DNA from: Magnetococcus sp. PR-3
GTDB lineage: Bacteria; Pseudomonadota; Magnetococcia; Magnetococcales; Magnetococcaceae
Assembly: GCF_036689865.1 (NCBI RefSeq)
Contig: NZ_JBAHUQ010000021.1
Coordinates: 1-64,000, forward strand
Direction of reading: 5' to 3'
DNA: 64,000 nt
Of this stretch, positions 54,001-64,000 are shown one piece after another. The notes under the pieces are model-generated. The model was not told the DNA's origin. It saw only the letters and a program-made list of their open reading frames with translations, and ran no database searches. The position numbers were made by a program, and so were the translations under genes. Within the stretch, counting starts at the first letter, position 1. Each line of letters starts with the position of its first letter.

Positions 54001-54036
54001 AAAAAAACGCCATGGTTAGGGCCATGACGTTTTTTA
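54001..54036 (-). terminator. Terminator after map
   Basis: A-rich arm 54001-54015 and T-rich arm 54022-54036 pair (stem around CCATGG/CCATGA with one mismatch), giving a U-run on the minus strand 20 bases past the map stop. Could act in both directions. Confidence 0.75.
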
Positions 54037-54057
54037 TACAAGATATGAGCGGGTGCG

Positions 54058-54825
54058 TTAAGTCCGGCTGTATTCCCCATTAACATCCGTTAGCACTTCG
54101 CGCCCTGTCTCTGTCACCACCAGTGTATGTTCATACTGAGCAGAGAGGCTGTGGTCTTTGGTCACAACCGTCCATTGGTCTGGCATCAACTTGATATAGG
54201 GTTTGCCTAAATTGACCATCGGCTCAACGGTAAAGACCATACCAGGTTTAATCTCAACCCCTTCACCATGGTTCCCAAAGTGCAAAATGGCAGGTTCTTC
54301 ATGAAATTTTTCACCAATACCATGCCCGCAGTATTCCCGCACAACCGTACAGCGATTCTGACGAGCGTACTGTTCAATAACAGCACCAATATCCCCTACA
54401 TGTGCGCCAGGACGAACCGCATCAATGCCTAAATCAAGGCAGTACTTGGCGACATCCGCAATTTTTTTACCTTTTTTGGTTGGCGTGCCAACATGGAAGG
54501 TGCGGCTGGTATCGCCATGCCATCCATCAATAATGGTTGTGATATCGACATTGATAATATCACCCTCACGCAAAATACGGTCACCAGGAATGCCGTGGCA
54601 GACCTGATGGTTCACCGATGTGCAGATGGATTTTGGGAAACCCCGGTAGTTCAAAGGTGCGGGAATGGCATTATGACTGAGAATGTAGTCATGGCAGATG
54701 GTGTTTAACTGCTCGGTGCTGACCCCTGCTTTAATATGTGGCTCGATCATATTGAGAGTCTCACCCGCCAGTCGGCAGGTAACACGCATTTTCTCAATCT
54801 GTTCCGGGGTTTTAATGGCAATCAT
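54058..54825 (-). CDS. map: Methionine aminopeptidase type I
   Basis: Removes the initiator Met from nascent proteins; 255 residues, typical length. Metal ligands lie in NVDITTIIDGWHGDTSRTF (two Asp), YCGHGIGEKFHEEP (His), TVEPMV (Glu) and AQYEHTLVVT (Glu). Last gene of a minus-strand run with sfsA (52-base gap) and the PDZ gene. Confidence 0.97.
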   Translation of the reverse strand: MIAIKTPEQIEKMRVTCRLAGETLNMIEPHIKAGVSTEQLNTICHDYILSHNAIPAPLNYRGFPKSICTSVNHQVCHGIPGDRILREGDIINVDITTIIDGWHGDTSRTFHVGTPTKKGKKIADVAKYCLDLGIDAVRPGAHVGDIGAVIEQYARQNRCTVVREYCGHGIGEKFHEEPAILHFGNHGEGVEIKPGMVFTVEPMVNLGKPYIKLMPDQWTVVTKDHSLSAQYEHTLVVTETGREVLTDVNGEYSRT

Positions 54826-54877
54826 GGAAGCTCACTCCACACGGTCCTTGGGGATCGTGATAAAAACGTTCACATAT

Positions 54878-55576
54878 TTACGATAGGGTGGCGGTTAACG
54901 GGCGCACCACCTGAATCGATTGAGGTGTGACATCACAGGCGTATACCAAACACTCAACGCCAGCATCCAGCGCAGATTTTAACGACTGGGCATATGTGGG
55001 GTCTATCTCTTTAGCAGGGCGAAAATGGTCGCAATCAGACCGCTGGACAATAAACAGGATTACCCCCCGATGTCCAGCTTTAACCGCCTCAATCAGGGCG
55101 CCAAGATGTTTAGCCCCGCGTTTGGTTACAGCATCCGGAAAGGCTGCATCCCCTCCAAGTTGTAGGGTGACACTCTTGACCTCAACATAAGTCAGCGCAC
55201 CCTCTGCATCCGTTAAGCGAAAATCCAACCGGGAATCATGAAAAGGGACCTCACGCTTTAACGCTGCAAATCCGTTGAGCGGTTCAATCACGCCCTTTTC
55301 CATCGCTTCAGCGGCAATACGGTTGGCCAAGCCTGTATTAACACCGACTAAGGCCCCACGATCATGCACAAGTTCCAGGGTCCAGGCGAGCTTGCGCTTA
55401 GGGTTGTCGGAATGGGAGATGTAAACCGGTTCTCCTTCATGGACCAGCCCCTTCATGGAACCTGAATTGGCACAATGGACGGTGACTTCTTGGCCATCCT
55501 CCATGGTGACATCTGTTAAGAAGCGCTTATACCGTTTAATCATGCGTGCCGGTGTTAGGGGTGCTGCAAATTCCAT
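54878..55576 (-). CDS. sfsA: DNA/RNA nuclease SfsA
   Basis: 232 residues. The family motif sequence includes RFLTDVTMEDGQEVTVHCAN, GRxL-like SHSDNPKRKLAWTLEL and the metal site YVEVKSVTL, with RLDFRLT before. Originally named for sugar-fermentation stimulation; the fold is a PD-(D/E)xK-like nuclease. Role in the cell is unclear. Confidence 0.92.
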   Translation of the reverse strand: MEFAAPLTPARMIKRYKRFLTDVTMEDGQEVTVHCANSGSMKGLVHEGEPVYISHSDNPKRKLAWTLELVHDRGALVGVNTGLANRIAAEAMEKGVIEPLNGFAALKREVPFHDSRLDFRLTDAEGALTYVEVKSVTLQLGGDAAFPDAVTKRGAKHLGALIEAVKAGHRGVILFIVQRSDCDHFRPAKEIDPTYAQSLKSALDAGVECLVYACDVTPQSIQVVRPLTATLS

Positions 55577-55590
55577 GGTTCTATTCCCGT

Positions 55591-56541
55591 TTAGCGGCGC
55601 CTTGGGCGTGCAGCGACATCGACATCCACCTTATGAACTTTACCTGCACGTTTGTAGGTAATGCTGAGCTTTTGGCCTGGGAGCAGTTTATTGATCTCTT
55701 GAATCAACTGTTGATCTGTGGTGACCTTGGCTTGATTCACCTTTTGGATTAGATCGCCCTCTTTTAATCCACCTTTAGCAGCCGGGCTGGTGGGCGCAAC
55801 CCCTTCAACCACAATACCTTTTGGTGTGTTTTCAACAGCAACACCCAACCAAGGTTTGGCTTTTCCTCCAGCCATGCGTTGACGTGGGGGAGGCGGGGGT
55901 GGGCGCTGGCCGTAGTTCTCTGGCCCAAAGCCTCCTTGGCCAAAACCGCCCTGCTGACTCATGGGATCACCAAAGCCACCTTCCTGACCATAACCAGGGG
56001 GCGGCGGTGGGGGCTGACTACCGCCATAGCCTTCTTGACCAAACCCACCGGGTGGTGGGGGGGGAGGCATCTCACCATAACCACCACCGGGACCTCCATA
56101 GCCCCCTCGTGGGCCGCTATGCATGTTGCCGCCAAATGGACCATTACGCATCATGCGGCGTGGGGTATCCATCATGCTGCCCATCGGGGTGTTGGGGTAG
56201 GAGGTGACAGAGCCATGATCCTTGCTGTCTTCCAAGGTTGTTTTTAGGTAGGTCAGGTTTCCTTGGCGCATCACTTTCAGCGTAACGCGCGTTCCTGGTT
56301 TAGTGGTGGCGACGCGTCGGGCAAATTGACCCGGCCCACGGATGGCATGACCATTCAACTCCAGAATAATATCATTCCGTTCCAGGCCAGCTTTGTCGGC
56401 AGGGCTGTCTTTAATAATTTCCCCTACCTGAACCCCTTTGGGTGTATTAATTGTGGCCCCTAACCAGCCATCGGCCACTGCTGGGGAGCTGCTTAAAAGG
56501 CCTATGGTTAGCAGAGCCATTAAACGCAGTGGTTTTTTCAT
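55591..56541 (-). CDS. Exported protein with two PDZ domains and Pro/Gly linker
   Basis: 316 residues from ATG 56541 (AGAGGG upstream). Signal peptide ends PAVAD. The first PDZ (25-105) has GWLGATINTPKGVQVGEI and the second (230-310) PWLGVAVENTPKGIVVEGVA. Between lies about 110 residues of PPPPPP/GGYGG-type low complexity with FGQEGYGG repeats. No protease domain. Likely a periplasmic adaptor; gene 14 bases upstream of sfsA. Confidence 0.8.
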   Translation of the reverse strand: MKKPLRLMALLTIGLLSSSPAVADGWLGATINTPKGVQVGEIIKDSPADKAGLERNDIILELNGHAIRGPGQFARRVATTKPGTRVTLKVMRQGNLTYLKTTLEDSKDHGSVTSYPNTPMGSMMDTPRRMMRNGPFGGNMHSGPRGGYGGPGGGYGEMPPPPPPGGFGQEGYGGSQPPPPPPGYGQEGGFGDPMSQQGGFGQGGFGPENYGQRPPPPPPRQRMAGGKAKPWLGVAVENTPKGIVVEGVAPTSPAAKGGLKEGDLIQKVNQAKVTTDQQLIQEINKLLPGQKLSITYKRAGKVHKVDVDVAARPRRR

Positions 56542-56740
56542 GGTAACCCTCTCTTTGGGAATCAATCGTCTTGGATTTTGCAAGTCGTTGAAAATATATG
56601 ATTAAGTTTTTAGCGTTTCGGTGGTTGTTCCAAAAAACAGAGCCATTCATTCTAATGATGACCCTGTTGTGTGGAACAAACTATTCATTTAAACCATTTT
56701 TTCGTATGCTCTACAAGCTGTGCCATCATTGTTACGCTTA

Positions 56741-56769
56741 TTGACGAAAGTAGCTAAAAAGAGTATAAG
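56741..56769 (+). promoter_or_regulatory. Sigma-70-type promoter for carA
   Basis: -35 TTGACG at 56741-56746, a 17-base spacer and -10 TATAAG at 56764-56769, 85 bases before the carA start. Five of six and five of six matches to consensus. Confidence 0.65.
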
Positions 56770-56854
56770 CGGCGGCACGCTTATATAAAGAAAGTTCATC
56801 ATGTCATCGTGAAGGGGTCTTTGACTACCCCGTCCCAACGCTGGAGCACACACT

Positions 56855-57994
56855 TTGAACATGCAGCAATCCGACCAAGGCCGTGCGGTTTTGGTTCTAG
56901 AAGATGGCACCCGCTACGACGGGCGCTCCCTTGGTGCCCACACTGAACAGGTTGGAGAGGTGTGCTTTAATACCTCTATGACCGGGTATCAGGAGATAAT
57001 GAGCGACCCGTCCTATGCTGGACAGATTGTCACCATGACCTATACCCAAATGGGTAATGTGGGCATCAACCCCGAAGATATGGAATCACGTCGTCCCTGG
57101 ATACGTGGCTTCATCGTCAAGGAGTCCGCACGCCGTTTTAGTAACTGGCGTTCGCAGGAGAGCCTCTCTGTCTTCCTGACTCGGCATAACATCCCTGCCA
57201 TTGAAGGGATCGATACCCGTGCCTTGGTCTCCAAGCTGCGGGATGAAGGTGCCATGCGTGGGGTAATCTCAACCACGGACTTCGATACAGACTCACTGGT
57301 GGCCAAGGCCAAAGCCTTCCCTGGTTTGGCCGGTATGGACCTGACGGGTGAAGTGAGTTGTCAGACCTCCTATAACTGGCAGCAAGGGTTGTGGGATCTG
57401 GAAGATGGTTATGGGCAAATAGAGGCCCGCGGTGACCGGAAAAAGGTTACGGTTTTGGACTTTGGTGTCAAACACAACATTCTGCGTGGTTTGGTGCAGG
57501 CTGGGTGTGATTTGACCGTGGTTCCTGCCAAGACCTCTGCCAAAGATATTTTGGCCACTAATCCTGATGGCATCTTCCTCTCCAATGGTCCTGGTGACCC
57601 AGATGCGGTTAAGCATGCTGTGGCGACCATTCAGGAGTTGATCAAGGCTGATAAACCGCTCTTTGGTATCTGCCTCGGTCATCAAATGCTCTGCCTGGCC
57701 CTGGGTGCCCAAACAGATAAAATGAAATTTGGTCATCGCGGTGGTAACCATCCCGTGCAGAACCTTTCTACAGGCGTCGTGGAAGTGACCAGTCAGAACC
57801 ATGGCTTTGTGGTTCGTGATAAAGAGCTGCCCAGTACGCTGGAAGTTACCCACCGATCTCTGTTTGATGGCAGTGTGGAAGGTATTCGTATCAAGGATAA
57901 GCCGGTCTTTTCGGTTCAGTACCATCCTGAGGCCAGCCCTGGCCCGCACGATGCTCACTACCTGTTCAAACAGTTTGCCGACTTGATGCGCTAA
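56855..57994 (+). CDS. carA: Carbamoyl-phosphate synthase small subunit
   Basis: 379 residues. Supplies ammonia from glutamine to CarB for pyrimidine and arginine synthesis. The class I amidotransferase has the nucleophile in FGICLGHQM and the His/Glu pair in [12 protein letters not shown] start 8 bases after GGAG; an ATG two codons later is possible. 20 bases before carB. Confidence 0.97.
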   Translation: MNMQQSDQGRAVLVLEDGTRYDGRSLGAHTEQVGEVCFNTSMTGYQEIMSDPSYAGQIVTMTYTQMGNVGINPEDMESRRPWIRGFIVKESARRFSNWRSQESLSVFLTRHNIPAIEGIDTRALVSKLRDEGAMRGVISTTDFDTDSLVAKAKAFPGLAGMDLTGEVSCQTSYNWQQGLWDLEDGYGQIEARGDRKKVTVLDFGVKHNILRGLVQAGCDLTVVPAKTSAKDILATNPDGIFLSNGPGDPDAVKHAVATIQELIKADKPLFGICLGHQMLCLALGAQTDKMKFGHRGGNHPVQNLSTGVVEVTSQNHGFVVRDKELPSTLEVTHRSLFDGSVEGIRIKDKPVFSVQYHPEASPGPHDAHYLFKQFADLMR

Positions 57995-58014
57995 AGAGGG
58001 TTATAGAGGACGCC

Positions 58015-61000
58015 ATGCCCAAACGTACCGATCTTAAAAAAATCATGCTCATCGGCTCGGGACCCATCGTTATTGGTCAGGCCTGTGAGTTCGACTACTC
58101 CGGTGCCCAGGCCTGTAAGGCTCTGAAGGAAGAAGGTTATGAAGTGGTGTTGGTGAATTCCAACCCTGCGACCATCATGACCGACCCTGAGCTTGCAGAC
58201 CGTACCTATGTGGAGCCTATTACCGTTCCATCGGTTACCCGGATTATTGAAAAAGAGCGCCCTGATGCCATTCTGCCCACCATGGGTGGCCAGACTGCAT
58301 TGAATACCGCTTTGAATTTGGCCGATGCGGGTGTGCTTGAGAAGTACAATGTCGATCTGATCGGTGCATCCCGAGACGCCATCAGCAAAGCCGAAGATCG
58401 TGAGCGTTTTAAAAAGGCCATGGAAGATATTGGCCTGGAAATGCCAAAATCCGGTTTTGCGCACTCCATGGAAGAGGCCTGGGAAATCCAGAGTCAGGTG
58501 GGTTACCCCACCATTATCCGCCCCAGCTTCACCTTGGGGGGGACTGGCGGTGGTATTGCTTATAACTCGGAAGAGTTTGAAGAGATTATCCGTCGTGGTT
58601 TGGCGGCATCGCCCACCACCGAAGTGCTGGTTGAAGAGTCGGTGCTGGGTTGGAAAGAGTTTGAGATGGAGGTGGTGCGGGATCGCCTGGATAACGCCAT
58701 CATCGTCTGCTCTATTGAAAACTTTGATCCCATGGGTGTGCATACAGGTGACTCCATCACCGTAGCGCCTGCACAGACACTGACGGACAAGGAGTATCAG
58801 ATCTTACGTGATGTCTCCATTGCTGTGTTGCGTGAGATCGGGGTGGATACGGGTGGCTCTAATGTGCAGTTTGCCATCCACCCTGAAAATGGGCGCTTGG
58901 TCGTTATTGAGATGAACCCTCGGGTTTCCCGCTCTTCAGCGCTGGCGTCCAAGGCAACGGGTTTTCCCATTGCTAAAGTGGCTGCTAAGCTGGCCATCGG
59001 CTACACCTTGCCCGAGATTATGAACGACATTACCGGGGTTACACCCGCTTCGTTTGAACCAACGATTGACTATGTCGTCACCAAGATCCCCCGTTTTACC
59101 TTTGAAAAGTTTCCGCAAGCCAGTGATCTGCTCACCACCCAGATGAAATCTGTGGGCGAAGCCATGGCCATTGGCCGTACCTTTAAGGAGTCGTTGCAGA
59201 AAGCTTTGCGCTCCATGGAGATCGGGCTGGATGGCTTTGATGAGATCCTAGACACTGAAAATGCTGGTTGGGAAGGGGTGCTGGAAGAGAAGCTGCACAA
59301 CCCTGGCCCAGACCGTATTCTTTATGTGGCTGAGGCCTTCCGTCAGGGCAAGGATCTGGAGTGGCTCTATCGTGTCACCTCGATTGATCCCTGGTTCCTC
59401 GATCAAATTCAGCAGATTGTTGAAGCGGAAGCCTCTGTACGCGGTGGTATTATCGATGGTATTACCGCTGAGCGTTTGCATGAGCTCAAAGGGATGGGCT
59501 TTTCGGATGAGCGCCTGGGTGTGTTGACTGATGAGTCTGGTGATCGTGTACGTCAACGACGCTTAGCCTGTGGTGTGACCTCCGTCTTTAAGCGTGTGGA
59601 TACCTGTGCTGCGGAGTTTGCCTCTCAAACCGCTTACCTCTATGCCACCTATGAGCAGGAGTGTGAAGCGGCACCGTCGGATCGTAAGAAAATTATGATT
59701 CTTGGGGGTGGTCCTAACCGTATTGGTCAGGGTATTGAGTTTGACTACTGCTGTGTGCACGCAGCCTTTGCACTGCGTGAAGCTGACTATGAAACCATCA
59801 TGGTTAACTGTAACCCTGAGACCGTTTCCACCGACTATGATACCTCTGATCGTCTCTACTTTGAGCCACTGACTTTTGAAGATGTCATGGCCATTGTGGA
59901 TCTTGAAAAACCCCATGGTGTGATTGTGCAATTTGGTGGGCAGACCCCGCTGAAGCTGGCCAAGCGCCTGGAAGAGGCGGGTGTGCCGATTATCGGTACT
60001 ACGCCTGAGGCTATTGATATTGCAGAAGATCGGGAGCGCTTTCAGGAGCTGCTGCAGAAACTTGGTTTGCGCCAGCCCCCCAATGGTATTGCCCGTTCTG
60101 AACGTGAGGCGATCCGTGAAGCTGAGGCCATTGGCTTCCCGGTTGTGGTGCGTCCATCCTATGTTTTGGGTGGTCGGGCTATGGAAATTGTGCATGATGT
60201 TAAAGATCTGGAGCGCTACATGCGTACGGCTGTTCAGGCCTCTCCAGATCATCCGGTACTGATTGACCACTTCCTGAAGGATGCCATTGAGATCGATGTG
60301 GATTGCATCGCCGATGGTAAGGATGCTGTGGTGGCCGGTATTATGGAGCATATTGAAGAGGCAGGGGTTCACTCTGGTGATTCAGCCTGCTCTTTGCCGC
60401 CCTATTCGGTTGGTTTGGATTTGATCAATGAGATTGAACGTCAAACCAAAATGCTGGCTGAGGCGCTGCAAGTTAAAGGCTTGATGAACATTCAGTTCGC
60501 CATTCAAAAAGGTGCGGTTTACATCATTGAGGTCAACCCTCGTGCGTCACGAACCGTACCGTTTGTTTCCAAAGCTTCTGGTGTGCCCTTTGCCAAGCTG
60601 GCGGCTCGTGTCATGGCCGGTGAGAGTTTGAAAGATCTCGGTTTGACATTGCCACCTAAACCGGGCCATGTTGCGGTTAAAGAGGCTGTCTTCCCCTTCG
60701 AGAAGTTCATGAATGTGGACCCTGTATTGGGGCCGGAGATGAAGTCTACCGGTGAAGTCATGGGCTTGGCCGATACCTTTGGTGCCGCTTTTGCTAAAGC
60801 ACAGGAAGGGGCCGGGGTGTTCCTGCCCATGGCCAGTGAAGAGACCAAAAATCAACGTATCTTCATCTCTGTAAAGGATGAAGATAAAACCGCCATTGTA
60901 CTGCCAGCGAAGCGTCTGGTTGAAATGGGCTTTAAGTTGAGTGCGACCAACGGTACAGCGCGCTTCCTTAAAGGGGAGGGGATTGAGGTCGAGCCGGTTA

Positions 61001-61242
61001 ATAAAGTGACCGAAGGGCGTCCGCATATTGTTGACCAAATGAAGAGTAATGAAGTGGCTTTGGTCTTTAATACCACCCAGGATAAACGTGCCCTTGAGGA
61101 CTCTTACCCCATCCGACGTACGGCTTTGATGAGTAAAATTCCTTATTTTACAACGGTAGCAGGTATGCGAGCAGCCGTTGCTGCCATGGAGTCAATGCAA
61201 GCTGCGGACTTTAATTGTAAAGCTCTGCAAGATTATTATTGA
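58015..61242 (+). CDS. carB: Carbamoyl-phosphate synthase large subunit
   Basis: 1075 residues, full length. Two homologous ATP-grasp halves (each with the [19 protein letters not shown] or [20 protein letters not shown] type start), an oligomerisation segment and a C-terminal MGS-like allosteric domain from about 935. Makes carbamoyl phosphate from bicarbonate, ATP and ammonia. Followed by a terminator. Confidence 0.97.
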   Translation: MPKRTDLKKIMLIGSGPIVIGQACEFDYSGAQACKALKEEGYEVVLVNSNPATIMTDPELADRTYVEPITVPSVTRIIEKERPDAILPTMGGQTALNTALNLADAGVLEKYNVDLIGASRDAISKAEDRERFKKAMEDIGLEMPKSGFAHSMEEAWEIQSQVGYPTIIRPSFTLGGTGGGIAYNSEEFEEIIRRGLAASPTTEVLVEESVLGWKEFEMEVVRDRLDNAIIVCSIENFDPMGVHTGDSITVAPAQTLTDKEYQILRDVSIAVLREIGVDTGGSNVQFAIHPENGRLVVIEMNPRVSRSSALASKATGFPIAKVAAKLAIGYTLPEIMNDITGVTPASFEPTIDYVVTKIPRFTFEKFPQASDLLTTQMKSVGEAMAIGRTFKESLQKALRSMEIGLDGFDEILDTENAGWEGVLEEKLHNPGPDRILYVAEAFRQGKDLEWLYRVTSIDPWFLDQIQQIVEAEASVRGGIIDGITAERLHELKGMGFSDERLGVLTDESGDRVRQRRLACGVTSVFKRVDTCAAEFASQTAYLYATYEQECEAAPSDRKKIMILGGGPNRIGQGIEFDYCCVHAAFALREADYETIMVNCNPETVSTDYDTSDRLYFEPLTFEDVMAIVDLEKPHGVIVQFGGQTPLKLAKRLEEAGVPIIGTTPEAIDIAEDRERFQELLQKLGLRQPPNGIARSEREAIREAEAIGFPVVVRPSYVLGGRAMEIVHDVKDLERYMRTAVQASPDHPVLIDHFLKDAIEIDVDCIADGKDAVVAGIMEHIEEAGVHSGDSACSLPPYSVGLDLINEIERQTKMLAEALQVKGLMNIQFAIQKGAVYIIEVNPRASRTVPFVSKASGVPFAKLAARVMAGESLKDLGLTLPPKPGHVAVKEAVFPFEKFMNVDPVLGPEMKSTGEVMGLADTFGAAFAKAQEGAGVFLPMASEETKNQRIFISVKDEDKTAIVLPAKRLVEMGFKLSATNGTARFLKGEGIEVEPVNKVTEGRPHIVDQMKSNEVALVFNTTQDKRALEDSYPIRRTALMSKIPYFTTVAGMRAAVAAMESMQAADFNCKALQDYY

Positions 61243-61276
61243 CACCTAGCGGCCAATCCGACATAACTGATTGCTT

Positions 61277-61313
61277 ACGGCGACGCAGCCTTTTGGATGC
61301 GTCGCCGTGTTTA
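61277..61313 (+). terminator. Terminator after carB
   Basis: Perfect 11-bp stem ACGGCGACGCA/TGCGTCGCCGT with a 10-base loop, followed by GTTTATT. 35 bases past the carB stop. Confidence 0.8.
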
Positions 61314-61433
61314 TTCATAAACCTAATGGTTGATCCAAACCCACCAGATGCCACAATCGTGGTATCCAGTTGGTAGGTGCCGGTGCCAAAGAGAGGCGGC
61401 CACCGGTTGGAAAAGGCTTGAAAAGGTAGAACG

Positions 61434-61907
61434 ATGAACCAAAAAGTACCCATGACCATGGAAGGCGCCAAGCAGCTTAAAGATGAGCTGAAGCGTCGCA
61501 AATCCATCGATCGTAAACGGATTGTGGCCGCCATTGAAGAGGCGCGTGCCCATGGTGATCTTTCCGAAAATGCTGAGTACCATGCCGCTAAAGAGCAGCA
61601 GAGTTTCAATGAAGGGCGTGTTGCCCAAATAGAAACCATGCTGGCCAGTGCTGAGGTGATCGATACCAGCCGTTTAAGTGCGGAGCGTGTGGTGTTCGGG
61701 GCCAAAGTAACGGTTATGGATGAAGATACCGAGGAAGAGACCACCTACCATATTGTTGGGGATGAAGAGGCAGATTTAGAGATTGGTAAGATCTCGATTT
61801 CCAGCCCTATGGCCCGAGGCATGATTGGTAAGGAGGAAGGTGACTCCGTAGAGGTGCGTGCACCTGGCGGCTCACGTCATTTTGAGGTGGTAGAAATCAC
61901 ATTCTGA
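61434..61907 (+). CDS. greA: Transcription elongation factor GreA
   Basis: 157 residues, usual length. N-terminal coiled coil with the tip sequence [17 protein letters not shown] and a C-terminal FKBP-like domain ([11 protein letters not shown]). Rescues backtracked RNA polymerase. Closed by a strong terminator. Confidence 0.97.
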   Translation: MNQKVPMTMEGAKQLKDELKRRKSIDRKRIVAAIEEARAHGDLSENAEYHAAKEQQSFNEGRVAQIETMLASAEVIDTSRLSAERVVFGAKVTVMDEDTEEETTYHIVGDEEADLEIGKISISSPMARGMIGKEEGDSVEVRAPGGSRHFEVVEITF

Positions 61908-61932
61908 TTTTCTGACATCTTGGCAGTACCCG

Positions 61933-61976
61933 GTGGGGGGAAGACTATAACTTGTCTTCCCCCCATCTGTTTTTTG
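61933..61976 (+). terminator. Terminator after greA
   Basis: Stem GGGGGGAAGAC/GTCTTCCCCCC (61935-61945 with 61954-61964), 8-base loop, then TTTTTT at 61970-61975. Confidence 0.88.
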
Positions 61977-62109
61977 GCGGAATTGACCCCCTTATGGGTT
62001 CAGAATTGGGCTGAATTTTTCACCCCAACGGTGTACAATAACCGCCTTTTTCAGCTTCTCAATACAACCCGCTTTTTGTTGGGTTAGAACTTTTATCGGA
62101 CAGCGAACC

Positions 62110-64000
<1,891 letters not shown>

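Noticed and set aside
57991-60372. Long minus-strand frames over carB
   Set aside because: They overlap highly conserved carB codons and show no domains.

Overview
The window comes from a Gram-negative, polarly flagellated proteobacterium with respiratory flexibility. The gene set (flhA-flhF-flhG-fliA, octaheme HAO-type cytochrome c, signal-transduction kinases with periplasmic sensing, TPR-glycosyltransferase fusions, MBOAT loci) is reminiscent of Magnetococcus-type marine bacteria. That assignment is inference; no rRNA, tRNA or magnetosome gene is visible here.

Region 1 (1-9.1 kb) is accessory DNA. It holds a compact array in which three-helix membrane modules alternate with GxSxG alpha/beta-hydrolase modules, each hydrolase stop overlapping the next membrane-module start by 4 bases. 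A 0.7-kb segment follows, present twice in direct orientation at an offset of exactly 2559 bases, and the two copies flank a polymorphic-toxin type 44-like gene and a small membrane protein. The region also has decayed reading frames, an orphan B12-binding radical SAM gene and an IS3-family transposase relic. It looks like a toxin/immunity cassette locus that has recombined repeatedly.

Region 2 (9.1-14 kb) carries htpX-nhaA with divergent nhaR, and an msrA whose signal peptide is interrupted by an in-frame stop. Region 3 (14-25.5 kb) is envelope and glycan work: an SGNH/MBOAT acetylation pair, a FemAB-like acyltransferase divergent from a polysaccharide deacetylase, methyltransferases, a UPF0104-type membrane protein, a GT39-like glycosyltransferase, a Tat-type exported agmatine deiminase and a diheme cytochrome c. 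Region 4 (25.5-37.6 kb) has two loci that each pair a free-standing periplasmic binding protein with a histidine kinase, two MFS transporters (one with a very His-rich tail), a LysR regulator and an ABM-fold monooxygenase. Region 5 (37.6-42.3 kb) is a second glycan/acyltransferase group.

Region 6 (42.4-50.3 kb) is a flagellar block: a good sigma-54-type promoter, then flhA, flhF, flhG and fliA, followed by a small coiled-coil membrane protein, a FliK-like protein and a stand-alone FlhB C-terminal-domain protein. Region 7 (50.4-54 kb) holds a methyltransferase and an octaheme HAO-family cytochrome with an FNR/Dnr-like box upstream, then a 1.2-kb gene-poor stretch with a strong Fur-box candidate. 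Region 8 (54-64 kb) is housekeeping: a double-PDZ protein, sfsA and map on the minus strand; carA, carB, greA, rlmE and a partial guaB on the plus strand, with clear terminators after carB and greA.
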